From: Dendrolimus kikuchii
Lineage: Eukaryota > Arthropoda > Insecta > Lepidoptera > Lasiocampidae
Direction of reading: 5' to 3'
Length of the DNA stretch: 64,000 bases
Assembly: GCA_019925095.2 (NCBI GenBank)
Contig: CM034412.1
Coordinates: forward strand, 5,763,501-5,827,500
Below are positions 12,501 to 22,139 of the stretch, in pieces. Positions within the stretch are counted from its first letter, which is position 1; every line of letters starts with the position of its first letter. The position numbers and the translations under genes are program-made. The notes below the pieces were generated by a model that worked only from the letters and a program-made list of their open reading frames with translations, searched no databases and had not been told where the DNA came from.

Positions 12501-15500
12501 GAACATTTCATTTTTTTTTTTAATAAATACATTTATTTTTATTTTCATTTACGTTGTGGGTAATAAACAGAAAACTCTGAGGCCGATCTCTAGCACTCAG
12601 AAACTAGCAATTTGGAATACAAAATTATATGTAAATATCCTTCTGCCATGTTAACGTTCTGGTTTCTGACCTCTGAATGCAGCATTAATTTAAATAATGT
12701 ATCGCAATATCTTTACAACCTTTAAGAAATCATTGTACGTAGGTAATTACTGTTGGTTTACTCACCTGAGAACAAGGTCTGACTATCATGCACTCTATCC
12801 AAAGTCGGATGAAAGCGGCGAAAGGGCCGAAGGTCTCCATGATGTACGCGTAGTCAGCCCCGCTCACTCTGATCATAGTGCCCAGTTCCGCATAGCAATA
12901 TGCACCTATCTGGAATAATACTATTGTTTATTATTTAATGTTGAACAATGATTTTTAAGGCATGGTACCGCCATATATTGTTCACACTTCACAACTTTAC
13001 ACACACATTCTTGATACATACATATTTCTTTCTCTTTGGTTCATGGAAGATGCCGCCATATTGTGCGGTCGGATTCGTTTGCGGTGTTAAGACGACAGAC
13101 GTAAGAAATAACGGATTTTTGGGAAGTCTTGTGAGTTGATGAACTAATATTATATTGCGGCCGCCTTGAAAAGTACTGAATTTGGTGAGAGTGGTCAATT
13201 TAAGTGGTTTCAAGATAAGTGCAAGATCTATTCATCTGAAGCTAAAGGCGGACATAATGTTTGGACATGAGTTCAGATGAGCGTATCTAATTTCTATACT
13301 TATTTATTATTATTTAACAAACATTTACACAAGAACTGAAGGCAACAAAATTATACTATTGTCTTCAGCGGCTTCGTGTGTACCGAATATCCAGGGGTAT
13401 TTTTAACTTCGGATCCGCCCGCGCATACAATTATAAATTAATGCGTCTGCTTGGAGAGGGAGTTATATTATACATTCCCCTGGTTAAGTATAATTATTAG
13501 TTACTAGGTGTGCACGCAACTTCGTCCCCGTGGAAGTTTAGCCGCGCAACCCTCACAAAATGAGATTACATACTTTAAAAAGTCGCTAAGTTACTGCATC
13601 CGCTATCTGCCAGTGTAAGTCCCATCAAAATCGATCCAGACGTTTCAGAAATTACCCGTAACATCCAGACAGACAGACCATAATTTTCATTTATTTTTTG
13701 ATATAAGTATTAAGCATCGTATATATTTTATATGCATTTACTAAAAAGCTGTTATTTTGACATTATAAACAGACACTTCAATTTTATTTTTCATTTCTCA
13801 TATTCTAGAAGTCCCCTGGGTTTTGCATGATCACAGGGATGAAAACAGTATTTTTCGTCCCGGGGAAACGATTATCTCTGCTGTCAAAAAATTTAAAAGT
13901 TATGCGAACCATAAATAATATATAGGTATTATGCGACTCATGTCCCAACTTTTTTTAAAGCCACTGTTAAATCGCGGCATAAATTGTAATAAAAAAATGT
14001 CAACAATTTTGTAACATTATTTTATGCTTAGAAATTACTTTTCACTAAATTATTAATATATAAATTTGAGCTATTATATATATTATAATAGCTCAAATTT
14101 ATATATTAATATTCAGATTCATATAAAATATATATGTGTGTGTATATTATTACTCGACTTATTATCATCAGTCACAAAGAAATGCTGGCTGGCCACAGAA
14201 AAAGAAATTTACTTGACGTTTCGTATGTGACGTATTAAATGAGTTCATCAGATTTAGATATGGATTTAACGCCTGATTTCATTAGAGAAGTAGTTGTTTG
14301 TTTAACTAATCAGTTTTTATTTACTTTCCTCATATTCGAAATGAAAGGCAGAGTGTAAGCCTCGGGTGATATAGGCCTAATTTCATTAAGATTTATCGAG
14401 CCGATTCGTGAAAACGTAAATAAAACAAGATTAACATTTATAATATTAGTATACTTTTATCTACAAGCTCGAAGGACATTATTTACTGTTTCTAGTAACT
14501 TTATTGATCAATAATTTTCACGACATTCAATCACGATGTTACAAATGGGCCATCGGTCATAACAGTCGATAATAAATTGTTTAATTATTAATTTTATCGC
14601 ATACAAATGGGTCATATGACAGCGATATAATTCGTTTAGTTCCTAATCAAATATTAACTATGTATAAGTTATTTAATTATTTATTTATTTTTATTGCAGG
14701 AGTTCAGCAAACAGGCAGACGGCCCACTGAAATGGAAAGCGGTTACCATCGCCTATGGATATTTGCAACACCAAAAGTGCTATAAATGCGCTGCTGCTCG
14801 CTTAAGGGAGACTGGAACCTGGTCACTAATGCCGAAGCACAACTCAAAATTGTTATGGCGGCATACTCTAGCAGGGGTGGTAGCCATCCACCCCTTTAGT
14901 CCAAGTGGCTCAATAAAGCACCTCATCTCATAATAATAACTGTGGGTTGAAATCCAGATCGACGAACTGCACCGTTTATGCATTTCTCCAAAATGTACGT
15001 ATTGTAATAATCATGAGTTATGAATGTCAAAGAGGCAAGTGAGGTGTGTAAGAATAAGCCTAAATGGCACTCTGTTGTTCGTGCCTACCCCCAAGGGAAC
15101 TGGCGTGAAGTTATGTATGTATGTATGTAATATAAAAAAAAAGTGCTGCCATGGGGTGAACAGTGCCGGATTTACATATAGCCTCATGAGGTTTGGGCCT
15201 AGAATTGCATAATTTTGGGGGCGTAAATATTTTCGGGACGCCATTTTGAAGGTAAAGAGTGTAAAGACAATTCAAATTCAAAAATTTATTTTGATTACAT
15301 AACCGCTCGTGTAAATTGCATAGCTGATGGATAACACGTCACATATATTTCTGTGTAATAAAATTTTTTCTGCCCTCCCATACCGTTTAACGGCACAGCG
15401 GCGGGACGGCGGCAGTGTCTTATACACACCCGCTAAGGTGTGTATAAGACACTGCCGCCGTCCCGCGTTCGTTCGTTTCCGTTTCGGCTAAAATGTTTAC

Positions 15501-17147
15501 CAAACCCTTAAGGGGATGACATTTCAAACGGAGCCTAGGGAGGTAGCCAGCCCAAATCCGCCCCTGGTGGTAAAAGAAAACTTTATGAAACTTATATGTT
15601 GGGACTACCGATGTGTGAATTCACCAATTCGCTTTGAACAAAAATGTAATGAGTGTATCGACCGTTTAAAAGGAGGAAAATCGAACACAGAAACGGCACA
15701 TTTATGAGCTGTTATTATTACAAACAAAACCACAAAACAATTGTATAGTTAATAAAATATTACAAAAGATCGATCGATACGATCAAGACAATCTCGTTAC
15801 AATAAGACTTCACAAATGCGAACCTTAATTGGTCCCTGAAGGCATCACAAATAACTCAAGAAGCTTAACATTGAGCTTCTTTGTAAAATGAATACTTAAT
15901 TTGTTATGGAAACTTTACTGTATCTTGGGAAATTAATTTACAAAAACATTCCAAACCTATTTTAAATATATTTTATAAACTGTACCTCGCGCCAGTTCAC
16001 CCTATTTTCCGTAGGCGCTTTTTACTTATATACGATAACACGATTATAAAAGACCAAAATATGCATGTGACGCAAACTTGGGGAGAGCCTACATTCAACA
16101 GAAGGTTATAATTGGCTGGTAACATTATTTCAAAATGTTAGTAAATACATTGGTACTAAATCTTTGGATAGGATCTACATACATACATATATACATAACT
16201 TCACGCCAATTCCCTTGCGGGGTAGGCACGAACAACAGAGCGCCATTCAGGCTTATTCTTACACACCTCACTTGCTTTTTTGACATTCATAGCTCTCGTC
16301 ATGCACGCTCGGTTGTTCTTAAGGCTAGGATAGGATCTAAATGTTTTAAATAATAAATTTAAATATTTGTACGACTATGTATAGGTCAGATACGATAGTA
16401 ATACTAGTCACACATAGAAACACAGGCTTCATGCCTAGCTCGGCAATTAGGGACTTCTATAAGTTATTGTATCAAATTTTTTTGGCAATAATGATTTATT
16501 ATATATATAAATGCATTTATTATATTATACATAAATACATATATTATATTATATACATATAAAAGTAAACAATAACACTATAGCTTGAGATACTAGTCTT
16601 TAACTAATTTGTTAAAAGTAGGTAAAGATCGTGTCTGTTTGATGTTTAGTGGTAGTATTCCAGAGTTGAATGGCCTGCAGACTTGTTGTAAAAACTTGTT
16701 CTCTTATCAGGAGTTTTCAGTTTCAAATTCTCTGACAATCTAAAGAATCTCGAATCACTGTAATCAAGGAACTGAAAGCGTTTCTTGAGATAGTCAGGGG
16801 TCTTGGGATTAAATAAAATATTGTGAAGAAGAGACAGGATACGCGCATCCCGGTAAAGGCGAATGGGAAAGAGGAAAAACTTGAAATAAAAAAAATCACA
16901 ACTCACCATACTGAAAATTCCACAAGTAATCCAAACGATAAGACTAGCGTTAACTGAGCCAGTGTACTTTAGTACTCCTGTTGGAGATACAAAGATCCCA
17001 CTGCCTATGATGGAACCTACGATGACAGTGATACCGTTCAGAAGCGACATCTTCGCTTCCAAAGCACCACTCTCCTTCCCTTCTTCTGGGTCCAGATCGG
17101 CCTTTAAGGCCTCGCTCTCGCATTCTTCTTCTTTGCTTTTTGGTGAC
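3430..17147 (-). CDS. LAT-type amino-acid transporter light subunit (SLC7A5/8-like), partial gene, four exons
   Basis: Multi-pass plasma-membrane exchanger of the heteromeric amino-acid transporter family, which normally works disulfide-linked to a CD98/4F2-type heavy chain. Exons on the minus strand are 17147-16907, 12909-12766, 4057-3955 and 3549-3430. All have AG/GT borders and phases that join without a break (about 203 codons of a usual ~500). Visible motifs: an acidic N-tail, then TM1 with [12 protein letters not shown] (substrate-binding unwound helix), GAYCYAELG of TM3, the FPECDPPE loop, and [20 protein letters not shown]. The cysteine in FPEC aligns with the LAT1 cysteine that bonds the heavy chain. 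Similarity around RPCSQAIVAL and VRAATRVQD favours LAT over y+LAT. The upstream exon (17147 starts inside a codon) and all exons after TM5 were not found; the gene probably runs off the left edge. Its 8.7-kb and 4-kb introns are filled with transposons. Confidence 0.85.
3655..3715 (-). mobile_element. CR1-like 3' end fragment
   Basis: On the minus strand, AAGAGGTCGCTTTAAGCGAC followed by AAGGCCGCC matches the 3' UTR segment at 30270-30306 of the CR1-like element. Only about 60 bp remain. Confidence 0.6.
3955..4057 (-). CDS. LAT transporter exon: TM4 and heavy-chain cysteine
   Basis: 103 bp ending one base into a codon before GTAAGT. It encodes [20 protein letters not shown] and RLLAACC. The FPEC cysteine matches the position known in LAT1 to form the intersubunit disulfide (inference from family alignment by eye). 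Confidence 0.85.
4484..4645 (-). mobile_element. LINE 3' tail of a second RTE-like subfamily
   Basis: CCAATTATTTGGGTTCGGCA followed by TTCCACACTCCTCTATTC matches 23647-23880. On the minus strand it resembles the WKEK-C---G tail of RTE proteins. Too short for more. Confidence 0.45.
4646..5575. other. Intronic AT-rich spacer
   Basis: No gene, RNA or recognisable repeat seen. Confidence 0.4.
5620..5880 (-). mobile_element. Helitron-like terminal fragment
   Basis: Begins CTAG at 5620-5623, then CTGATGCCCGCGACTGCGTG, the mirrored 3' hairpin of a non-autonomous Helitron. About 250 bp align with 11651-11922. Confidence 0.55.
6110..6320 (+). mobile_element. Helitron-like 3' end, degenerate
   Basis: Ends AACGCGAATGAAGCGACAGA then CACAGCTGGT, the same end type as at 1080-1120 with a worn hairpin. 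Confidence 0.4.
6457..8049 (+). mobile_element. Tc1-like DNA transposon, complete with inverted repeats
   Basis: Terminal inverted repeats of 27 bp, beginning TGCTACTCAAAACAAAATAG at 6457-6483 and mirrored at 8023-8049. They are flanked by TA at 6455-6456 and 8050-8051, the Tc1/mariner target duplication. The 1593-bp length is normal for Tc1. It sits in the transporter's largest intron, in opposite orientation to that gene. Confidence 0.92.
6756..7813 (+). pseudogene. Tc1 transposase, inactivated
   Basis: ATG at 6756 opens [20 protein letters not shown] and a helix-turn-helix ([16 protein letters not shown]). A one-base loss near 6896 forces a frame change to continue [17 protein letters not shown]. 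The catalytic core follows: [12 protein letters not shown], then [10 protein letters not shown], then [12 protein letters not shown]. The second catalytic aspartate (family MQDNARPH) is replaced by glycine (GGC at 7490-7492), and an in-frame TAA at 7610-7612 replaces the expected glutamine before LKRSLKLN. It ends at TAG 7811-7813. Three independent lesions make it non-functional. The reading frame that opens upstream of 6756 is not the real N-terminus. Confidence 0.9.
8260..8590 (-). mobile_element. Retroposon A copy, nearly full length
   Basis: Antisense. The sense strand starts near TTCCTGCGGCCGGGCGGCC, passes GGTGGTAGGGCATTTGC and GCAGCAGCGCATTTGTAGCA, and ends in the CCATAGGCGATGGTAACCGC region and a poly(A)-like tail. 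About 330 bp. Open frames in it are incidental to low stop density. Confidence 0.7.
8930..9065. mobile_element. Small MITE, copy 1 (CTCACAAYGACC ends)
   Basis: CTCACAATGACCCA near 8931 and GTCCGTTGTGATCC near 9036 face each other. The interior (CCGTTCCACTTGAGTTTA, CAAGTGGAACGGGA) matches 43188-43295. Confidence 0.6.
9219..9293. repeat. Short inverted repeat
   Basis: GGCTACTGGCTTCAT near 9219 and TGAAGCCAGTAGC near 9279 can pair. Confidence 0.5.
9300..10275. other. Intronic AT-rich spacer
   Basis: No gene or clear repeat recognised. Confidence 0.4.
10282..10510. repeat. Long fold-back, ~102-bp arms, 23-bp loop
   Basis: Left arm 10282-10383, right arm 10407-10510. They share, in mirror image, AAATCGAAATGTGTGCTGGG, AAGTGGAAAAACGAA and GTTTTACGGGCAG. 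A few mismatches only. It may be a MITE or a single inverted duplication. The flanks do not show a clear target duplication. Confidence 0.75.
10511..11650. other. Intronic spacer
   Basis: No gene, RNA or repeat recognised in this 1.1-kb AT-rich stretch. Confidence 0.4.
11651..12020. mobile_element. Two Helitron-like 3' ends facing outward
   Basis: CTAG at 11651-11654 followed by CTGATGCCCGCGACTTCGTC is a minus-strand end. GCCCAGCGAAGTGAGCACGG then GTCAGCTAG ending 12020 is a plus-strand end of a different subfamily. The arrangement suggests one inserted next to or inside the other. Confidence 0.6.
12045..12190 (+). mobile_element. Retroposon A 3' end, degenerate
   Basis: CCAATGGCAATGTAAACTAC, then AAGTGGGCCGTCTGCCTGTC and an A-rich tail. 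Confidence 0.6.
12766..12909 (-). CDS. LAT transporter exon: TM3 region
   Basis: Exactly 48 codons, phase 0 at both ends. It begins [10 protein letters not shown], contains [13 protein letters not shown] and ends IVRPCSQ directly before GTGAGT. This is the highly conserved TM3 to TM4 approach of LAT proteins. Confidence 0.87.
13504..13800 (-). mobile_element. Helitron-like fragment plus short repeat
   Basis: CTAG at 13504, CGCAACTTCGTCCCCGTGG, then a typical CAAAATCGATCCAGACGTTT segment to ~13690. 13740-13790 repeats the CTGTTATTTTGACATTA segment of 847 and 22083. Confidence 0.5.
14052..14110. repeat. Perfect 27-bp AT-rich palindrome
   Basis: Arms 14052-14078 and 14084-14110, both reading through AAATTTGAGCTATTATA, with a 5-base loop TATAT. 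Confidence 0.85.
14686..14890 (-). mobile_element. Retroposon A copy, 5'-truncated
   Basis: Antisense: begins in a T-rich run and TTGCAGGAGTTCAGCAAACA, passes GCTATAAATGCGCTGCTGCT, stops near ATGGCGGCATACTC. Confidence 0.7.
15007..15130 (+). mobile_element. RTE-type LINE 3' tail copy 2
   Basis: [13 protein letters not shown] coding start through AAGCCTAAATGGCACTCTGT to a TATG microsatellite. Confidence 0.72.
15401..15466. repeat. Perfect 30-bp inverted repeat, 6-base loop
   Basis: Arms 15401-15430 and 15437-15466, GC-rich outside (GCGGGACGGCGGCAGTG) and TCTTATACACACC inside; loop CGCTAA. No mismatch. It lies in a region with a degenerate interspersed repeat (GTGCCGGATTTAC near 15161). Confidence 0.9.
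16176..16330 (-). mobile_element. RTE-type LINE 3' tail copy 3
   Basis: ACATACATACATATATACAT tail then ACTTCACGCCAATTCCCTTG, as in the other copies. Confidence 0.7.
16495..16562. repeat. TA-rich low-complexity tract
   Basis: Irregular TATAT/ATACAT repeats. Confidence 0.6.
16907..17147 (-). CDS. LAT transporter exon: acidic N-tail and TM1-TM2
   Basis: 241 bp, preceded by a cag acceptor and followed by GTGAGT. It encodes a glutamate-rich tail ([20 protein letters not shown]), then [20 protein letters not shown] and a second hydrophobic helix ending CGIFSM. A methionine codon at 17050-17048 lies inside the exon, but the frame stays open upstream to the acceptor, so the true start is probably in an unseen earlier exon. 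Reading past the donor gives an intron-derived tail that is not part of the protein. Confidence 0.85.
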
Positions 17148-17194
17148 CTGGTAACAAAAATATTTTCCTTTTAATTTGGCTAGTTTTAACCGTG

Positions 17195-17475
17195 CAGCAA
17201 GAATATAATTTCCTGCGGCCGAGCGGCCTCTCGTAAGAGACGTCAAAACAGCCCACAACCAGGGTATTTGCCCGTCTAGATGACTACCATCCCTGGTTTA
17301 GAGCATGCCGCCATAACAACCTTGAGTTGTGTTCCGGCTTTAGCGGCCAAGTTTCAGTATCCCTTAAGAGAGCAGCAGCGCATTTGTAGCACCTTTGGTG
17401 TTGCAAATGTCCATAGGCGATGGTAACCACTTTCCATCAGGTGGGCCGTTTGCCTATCTGCTAAACTCATGCGAT
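17195..17475 (+). mobile_element. Retroposon A copy, sense
   Basis: TTTCCTGCGGCCGAGCGGCC through CATAGGCGATGGTAACCACT to GCGATAAAAAA. It starts about 50 bp upstream of the transporter exon acceptor. Confidence 0.75.
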
Positions 17476-17479
17476 AAAA

Positions 17480-18040
17480 AAAGTGAAGGTAGGACGCAAA
17501 AAAAGAGAAAAGTGGGCAGTAGAGACAAGACAAGAGACACTATTAGTTACGCAAGATTAGAAAGAAAAGAATTTTTCAATTACACAGAAGTTATATCTTC
17601 CTATATGCAATGGCAGTCAGACCAATGGCTATATATAGACAGTTTTATCGATTGTGTTACACAACAGTTCATCGACATAGGACTCTTCTACTTGATTGGA
17701 TTAATACCATTAGTAGCCAACAAACAAAAAATAGATTAGACTAATAGTCAGCTTTTCCATAACCAGACAAAAATAATTCATGGAATAAATAATAACATGA
17801 AAAAATTAAAAATGTCCGTTGAATAAAACAGTTGAATTTTTCACTTTTAAATTCAGTCCGGTTATAATTTTTTCGAATTATAACTTTTATTAAGTGAGAA
17901 AAATTTGCCCTATTTATTTTTTCGAGTTGGAATGCTTGCATGTTCCATGCCCAGGGAAATACCCTGAGGTAGTGTGAAGCTCGTGTCTGCTGCCGATACC
18001 CACGAAATCATGCTGGGGCCCAATTCTGCTATTTCATTAT
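17480..18040. other. Spacer, nothing recognised
   Basis: An open plus frame at 17395-17739 is mostly retroposon plus flanking sequence and has no family resemblance. Confidence 0.4.
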
Positions 18041-18650
18041 CGATTTTTTTCGTCAATTGTGAACCGATTTTTTTTTAATCTAAAGGTTATACTCCTGAGT
18101 TGGTATTATTGTCACCATGTCAGGATCTGATGAGTGGATTCAAGAAACCCACGACTAGTGATAAGAGACTTCTTCGTAACACGATATCTTCGCCAATTCT
18201 AAAACGATATTCAATTTTTTTCTTTACTCGTTAGTCTATAACTCCAAGATAGTGCCATGGTCGCAAAGTCACGATCTGTTGAGTGGATTCCAGGGAAATC
18301 GAAACTAACCATTACTTATTAAAGAACGCCGTGCGCCTAAATTCTTGGAAAAAAGCTTGTATACGCGTGTAGGTATTACATTTTCTACAGGCGCTTAATT
18401 TTTTTGTATGTGTGTAATACGTTTTTTCCGTTTATTGTGGACCGACTTTCAATTCTTTTCCTTTATTCGTAAGAGTATACACCCGAAGTGTTCGCATAAT
18501 TACCAAGTCAGGATCTGATGAGTGGATGGCAGGGAAATCGAGAACAACTCTTGTTGACAAGCATCAACACCGAAGATAGCAACCTTGTTTGTATACCAGT
18601 GTAACTGGCAGGCGTAAATTGTACTCAATTACTACAGGCGCTTAATATAT
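18040..18650 (+). repeat. Degenerate tandem repeat, three units
   Basis: Units share GTCAGGATCTGATGAGTGGA (18119, diverged at 18272, 18509), a preceding T-rich GTGRACCGAYTTT-like block, and a CTACAGGCGCTTAAT end. Unit length varies from about 150 to 240 bp. Confidence 0.6.
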
Positions 18651-19090
18651 ATTTTCTAAAGCCATTCAAGTGCTTGCGCCACAAAAAAGGTAATTTATTT
18701 TTTAAAACAAAAACAAATCGGACTTCAAATTAAAAGGAAAAAATAAATATTTAATCGCCTTCTGTCTACAACATTTTGAAGTCGGTGCGAAGTAAAACCT
18801 AACAATTACTATATTTTGCACATTTGTTATTGTTTTTTGTTTTACTTGGCACTGACTTCATTGTAGAAAAAAAGCGGTTAAATTTTTATTTTTACTTTTT
18901 AGTTAAAAGACCGTTTTGTTTTTGTTAAAAAAATTATCGCTTATAAATATTTATAAGGGTACCAAAATCAGGCAAAACTACGATTGCGATGATAGTGTCG
19001 GGTAAATTTGTCGAGATAGTACCAACAGAATTGGGCCCATGGTGTTCACTCTATCATCTCAGTAATTTAAGATTCAAATAGCCCATTTTA
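18650..19090. repeat. Interspersed repeat with internal inverted segment, includes repeat E
   Basis: TTTTGAAGTCGGTGCGAAGT and AAGTCAGTGCC-type sequence face each other around 18775-18870. 18955-19060 matches 2940-3060. Confidence 0.45.
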
Positions 19091-19465
19091 TGGCAATTTT
19101 CTTTGGCGATATTATATTTTTCGCGTATTTTTAAGTCATAACTAAAAATAAATGGTACTTTTGACCTGAGAAAGCCATGCTGAAATCATTATCATGATTA
19201 CAGTTTTTAAGGTCCAGTCGCTCGGCTCGATTGGTGTGACACCACGCTTTCACGGAATATCGTCGCGAAATGACTTGACTTGTGTTTCGTACGATGGCCC
19301 ATTTCCCCCTCTATCTCATCTTCCCTAATCCACCCTAAAGTTTGGCAACGCCTTGGCTTCGCGTATTGGTGTTGTTGTTGCAAACGTCTTAAGGCGACGG
19401 TAACCACTTTTCTTGTATGCCAGCTTCGCAATAATTAGAAAAAAAAAAACAAAAAATGACGTTTT

Positions 19466-19792
19466 AAGTTAGGGACCATCCACAAACTACACACAAATTT
19501 CATGATTTATTGCCCCTCCCCAGTCCTTGTTTTTTTTTTTTTTTATCCCTGGTGGGCCCGGGCGAACGAGATTGCCTGGGCTGATAACCCCCCCAGTCCT
19601 TGTTAAAGCTGGTCACATTGGTAAGACTCCTACTTCCCTAGTGTGACATCACATATTTTGCAATTTTACATCAAGAAATGATTAGGTTAAAACAGCAGTT
19701 CCGTAATTAATTTAAATATTTTAGATTTTAAAATGTGACGTCACGAAATTTAGGACCTTCCTACGTAATTTATGGATGGCTCCTATAGATCT
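19466..19792. mobile_element. MITE with degenerate terminal repeats, split by a retroposon
   Basis: AGGGACCATCCACAAACTAC at the left is mirrored by GTAATTTATGGATGGCTCCT at the right. The interior holds GTGTGACATCACATATTTTG and AAATGTGACGTCACGAAATT blocks. Confidence 0.65.
19518..19604 (-). mobile_element. Short poly(A) retroposon nested in the MITE, with target duplication
   Basis: CCCCAGTCCTTGTT occurs at 19518-19531 and again at 19591-19604. Between them is a T run (poly(A) on the minus strand) and a GGTGGGCCCGGGCGAACGAG segment recalled as a LINE 3' end. Confidence 0.8.
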
Positions 19793-19839
19793 AGTTAGTA
19801 GTACTCAGTTTTAATGTAATAAAAATGTCAAACATAATA

Positions 19840-20075
19840 TAATAAAACTACGTTTTAACGGTTTTAAGCGCGGTAATTTTATTTGATTTTGGTTTTTCCG
19901 ACGTTTCGGCCACTTTTCAGTGGCCGTGATCACGGAAGACAAAGATATCAAGTGTCAACGAGTATTGTTAAAGTTTTATTTAGTCCATACCATCCATACA
20001 AATAAAATTACCGCGCTTAAAACCGTTAAAACGTAGTTTTATTATGTATACAAGTCGCGAAAACTTAAGAAAATA
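19840..20075. repeat. Penelope-like terminal segment, inverted pair
   Basis: AAACTACGTTTTAACGGTTT at 19854 and its reverse complement near 20022-20041 bracket the CGGCCACTTTTCAGTGGCCG hairpin. Confidence 0.65.
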
Positions 20076-20884
20076 TTAAATCAAACATAATAGTTGTTTA
20101 ACAATACCTATTTGATCTTCTAGTGTGAAGTGTTACCCCCAACCCTACAGATCCAATCTTGCCGACCATAGCTGATTTATTTTTATGACAATTACTCACA
20201 CGGTATGCACAATAAAGGACTGGAGACTGAATGGACCTCAAATTGGCTTATCCGTCTGCACCAGAAGATTTGCCGACTAACTTTATTAACTCAATTGTAA
20301 ATGTTGGTTTTGTAATACAATACTTGGCTTAGTTTGTACAATGTGATTTATGTGTTTGTTTCTGAAATGGGTAAGTAACTGTTGAAAATTACTACCTCTA
20401 AACTCTTAAAACTCTAAAAAAACTTAAGATTAGTGGATAGATTTATGGCTTATAAATCTTACTATTCATTCATTTGCCCTATTACTGGTAAGGAAGTTGA
20501 CATTAGCTATAGGCTATATGGAGACAAATTTAAACCCGTAGGAACAAATAAATAGATACTTAGATATATATAATAATAATTCTAGACCGCGTTGTCACTC
20601 AACATCGGGTGGGACAGTGGTGAAACACGAAGCTATACAATCATTAAAAAAATATAGGAGAACCGGCTATTATAAGATTAATGGCCTTACTTATAAGTCT
20701 AATGCAGGATTCCTGGGTCTTACTTATAAATATTAAAAGCGTTGCCAGCCTTTTACAGAATACTTATATTAATTTCGTCTACCTATATAATATAGTAAAA
20801 ATTCCTCATTTAGAAAATTACGAGCAAATTGCTAGAAAATCTAGAAAATATATCCCTGTTCCTTATTTTTCTTACAATATAAAT

Positions 20885-21352
20885 AGCCTTTTTAACCGAC
20901 TTCAAAAAGGAGGAGGTTCTCAATTTGATTGGTATTTTTTTTTATGTATGTACATCGATTACTCTGAGATTTATGAAAATTTTCCGTTCCCATGTCTTGG
21001 GACCTATATTTTTTAAGGCGCGTGGCACCTTGCGTAGGCCTACCCGTAATAGCTAGACACTAAAAAGTAACAAATAATAAAAACTTCGTTTAAAAAACCA
21101 ACTTCAAAAACTAAAAAGTATAAAAAACTTAATAAAATTTAATGACTAAGAATTTATTTAATTTATTAAGAGACAAAATAATATAAAATAAAGTAAACCG
21201 TAAAAATTACAATATTTTGCAACATTTTGTTTTATAACAGTGTATATGGTAATAATTTTTTTTAATAATAATATAATTTAATTTTAATTTTTTAATTGTT
21301 ATTTTATACTTTTTAGTTTTAAGTCGTTTTTTTAAAACGAAGTTTTTTTATA
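20885..21352. repeat. Interspersed element with fold-back
   Basis: AACCGACTTCAAAAAGGAGG at 20895 is a common lepidopteran repeat start. AACTAAAAAGTATAAAA near 21110 is mirrored by TTTTATACTTTTTAGTTTTA near 21301. Confidence 0.5.
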
Positions 21353-21560
21353 TCGATGACGTCAGTGGTTGCGTGGGCTAAGCTTCAGCCGGCCTGCCTC
21401 ACTGTAGCGTAGGGCGTAAACTTTCTTTCTGGTATTTACTTTAGTCTGGGAGTCTAATTTCGAAACTACAGCGGCTCATTGTATTACAATTATAACTACA
21501 GCGGCTATTACCCATTACACAAACATGACTTACTTCTTAGTTTGGAGTTCTAGTGTATGT
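21352..21560 (+). mobile_element. tRNA-derived SINE copy 1 (degenerate)
   Basis: GTCAGTGGTTGCGTGGGCTA (A-box region) matches 62255; the B box is lost. The tail TTACCCATTACACAAACATG matches the 62.4-kb copy. Confidence 0.55.
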
Positions 21561-22139
21561 CTGTTTTTGCCGATTCCTATATACGTTTTTTATACATATT
21601 AGAGAATATATAGAACAAGCGTAATAACTAGATTAGTAATTAATACATAAAATAGTGGTAGTGTTAGTAAGTAGTAGGAATGTAAAAAAGCACGAAAGAT
21701 ATTAAAAAGCAATTAGAAAGAACCACTGTCTAGATTGTAAGAACAGTAGTAATGTTAGTATAAGGATAGTAGAATGAATAAATAAACATGTAATAAATTA
21801 AACAACAGATTTATATTGAGTATAATACAAGAGCAGTAGTAATGTTTAGACACAAAATATTGTAATAAAATTAATTTATAGTTTAAGTTATTGACACAAA
21901 AAAGATCAAAAGACAAGAATAAAAAAACATAACAATACAAAAAACAAGTTAAAATACCCTGACGAGCGCGTGCGTCAGGAGATGGAGATAAAATTTTTAA
22001 AAAATCCAGACAGAAACAAAAAATTAATAAACTGATTTTTTGATATAACTGCCGTGTATACTTTCATAATATGTGTCTAGTAAAAAAAGCTGTTATTTTG
22101 ACATTACAAACAGACACTTCAAATTTATTTACCTGTATA

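Noticed and set aside
15411..15455. TCTTATACACA resembles a Tn5 mosaic end (library adapter)
   Set aside because: The match breaks on both sides and the whole 30-bp arm is symmetric with GC-rich sequence unrelated to the adapter; kept only as a hairpin.
16646..16906. C-terminal extension of the transporter exon
   Set aside because: It is intron read past a good GTGAGT donor, and the next exon joins in phase at 12909.
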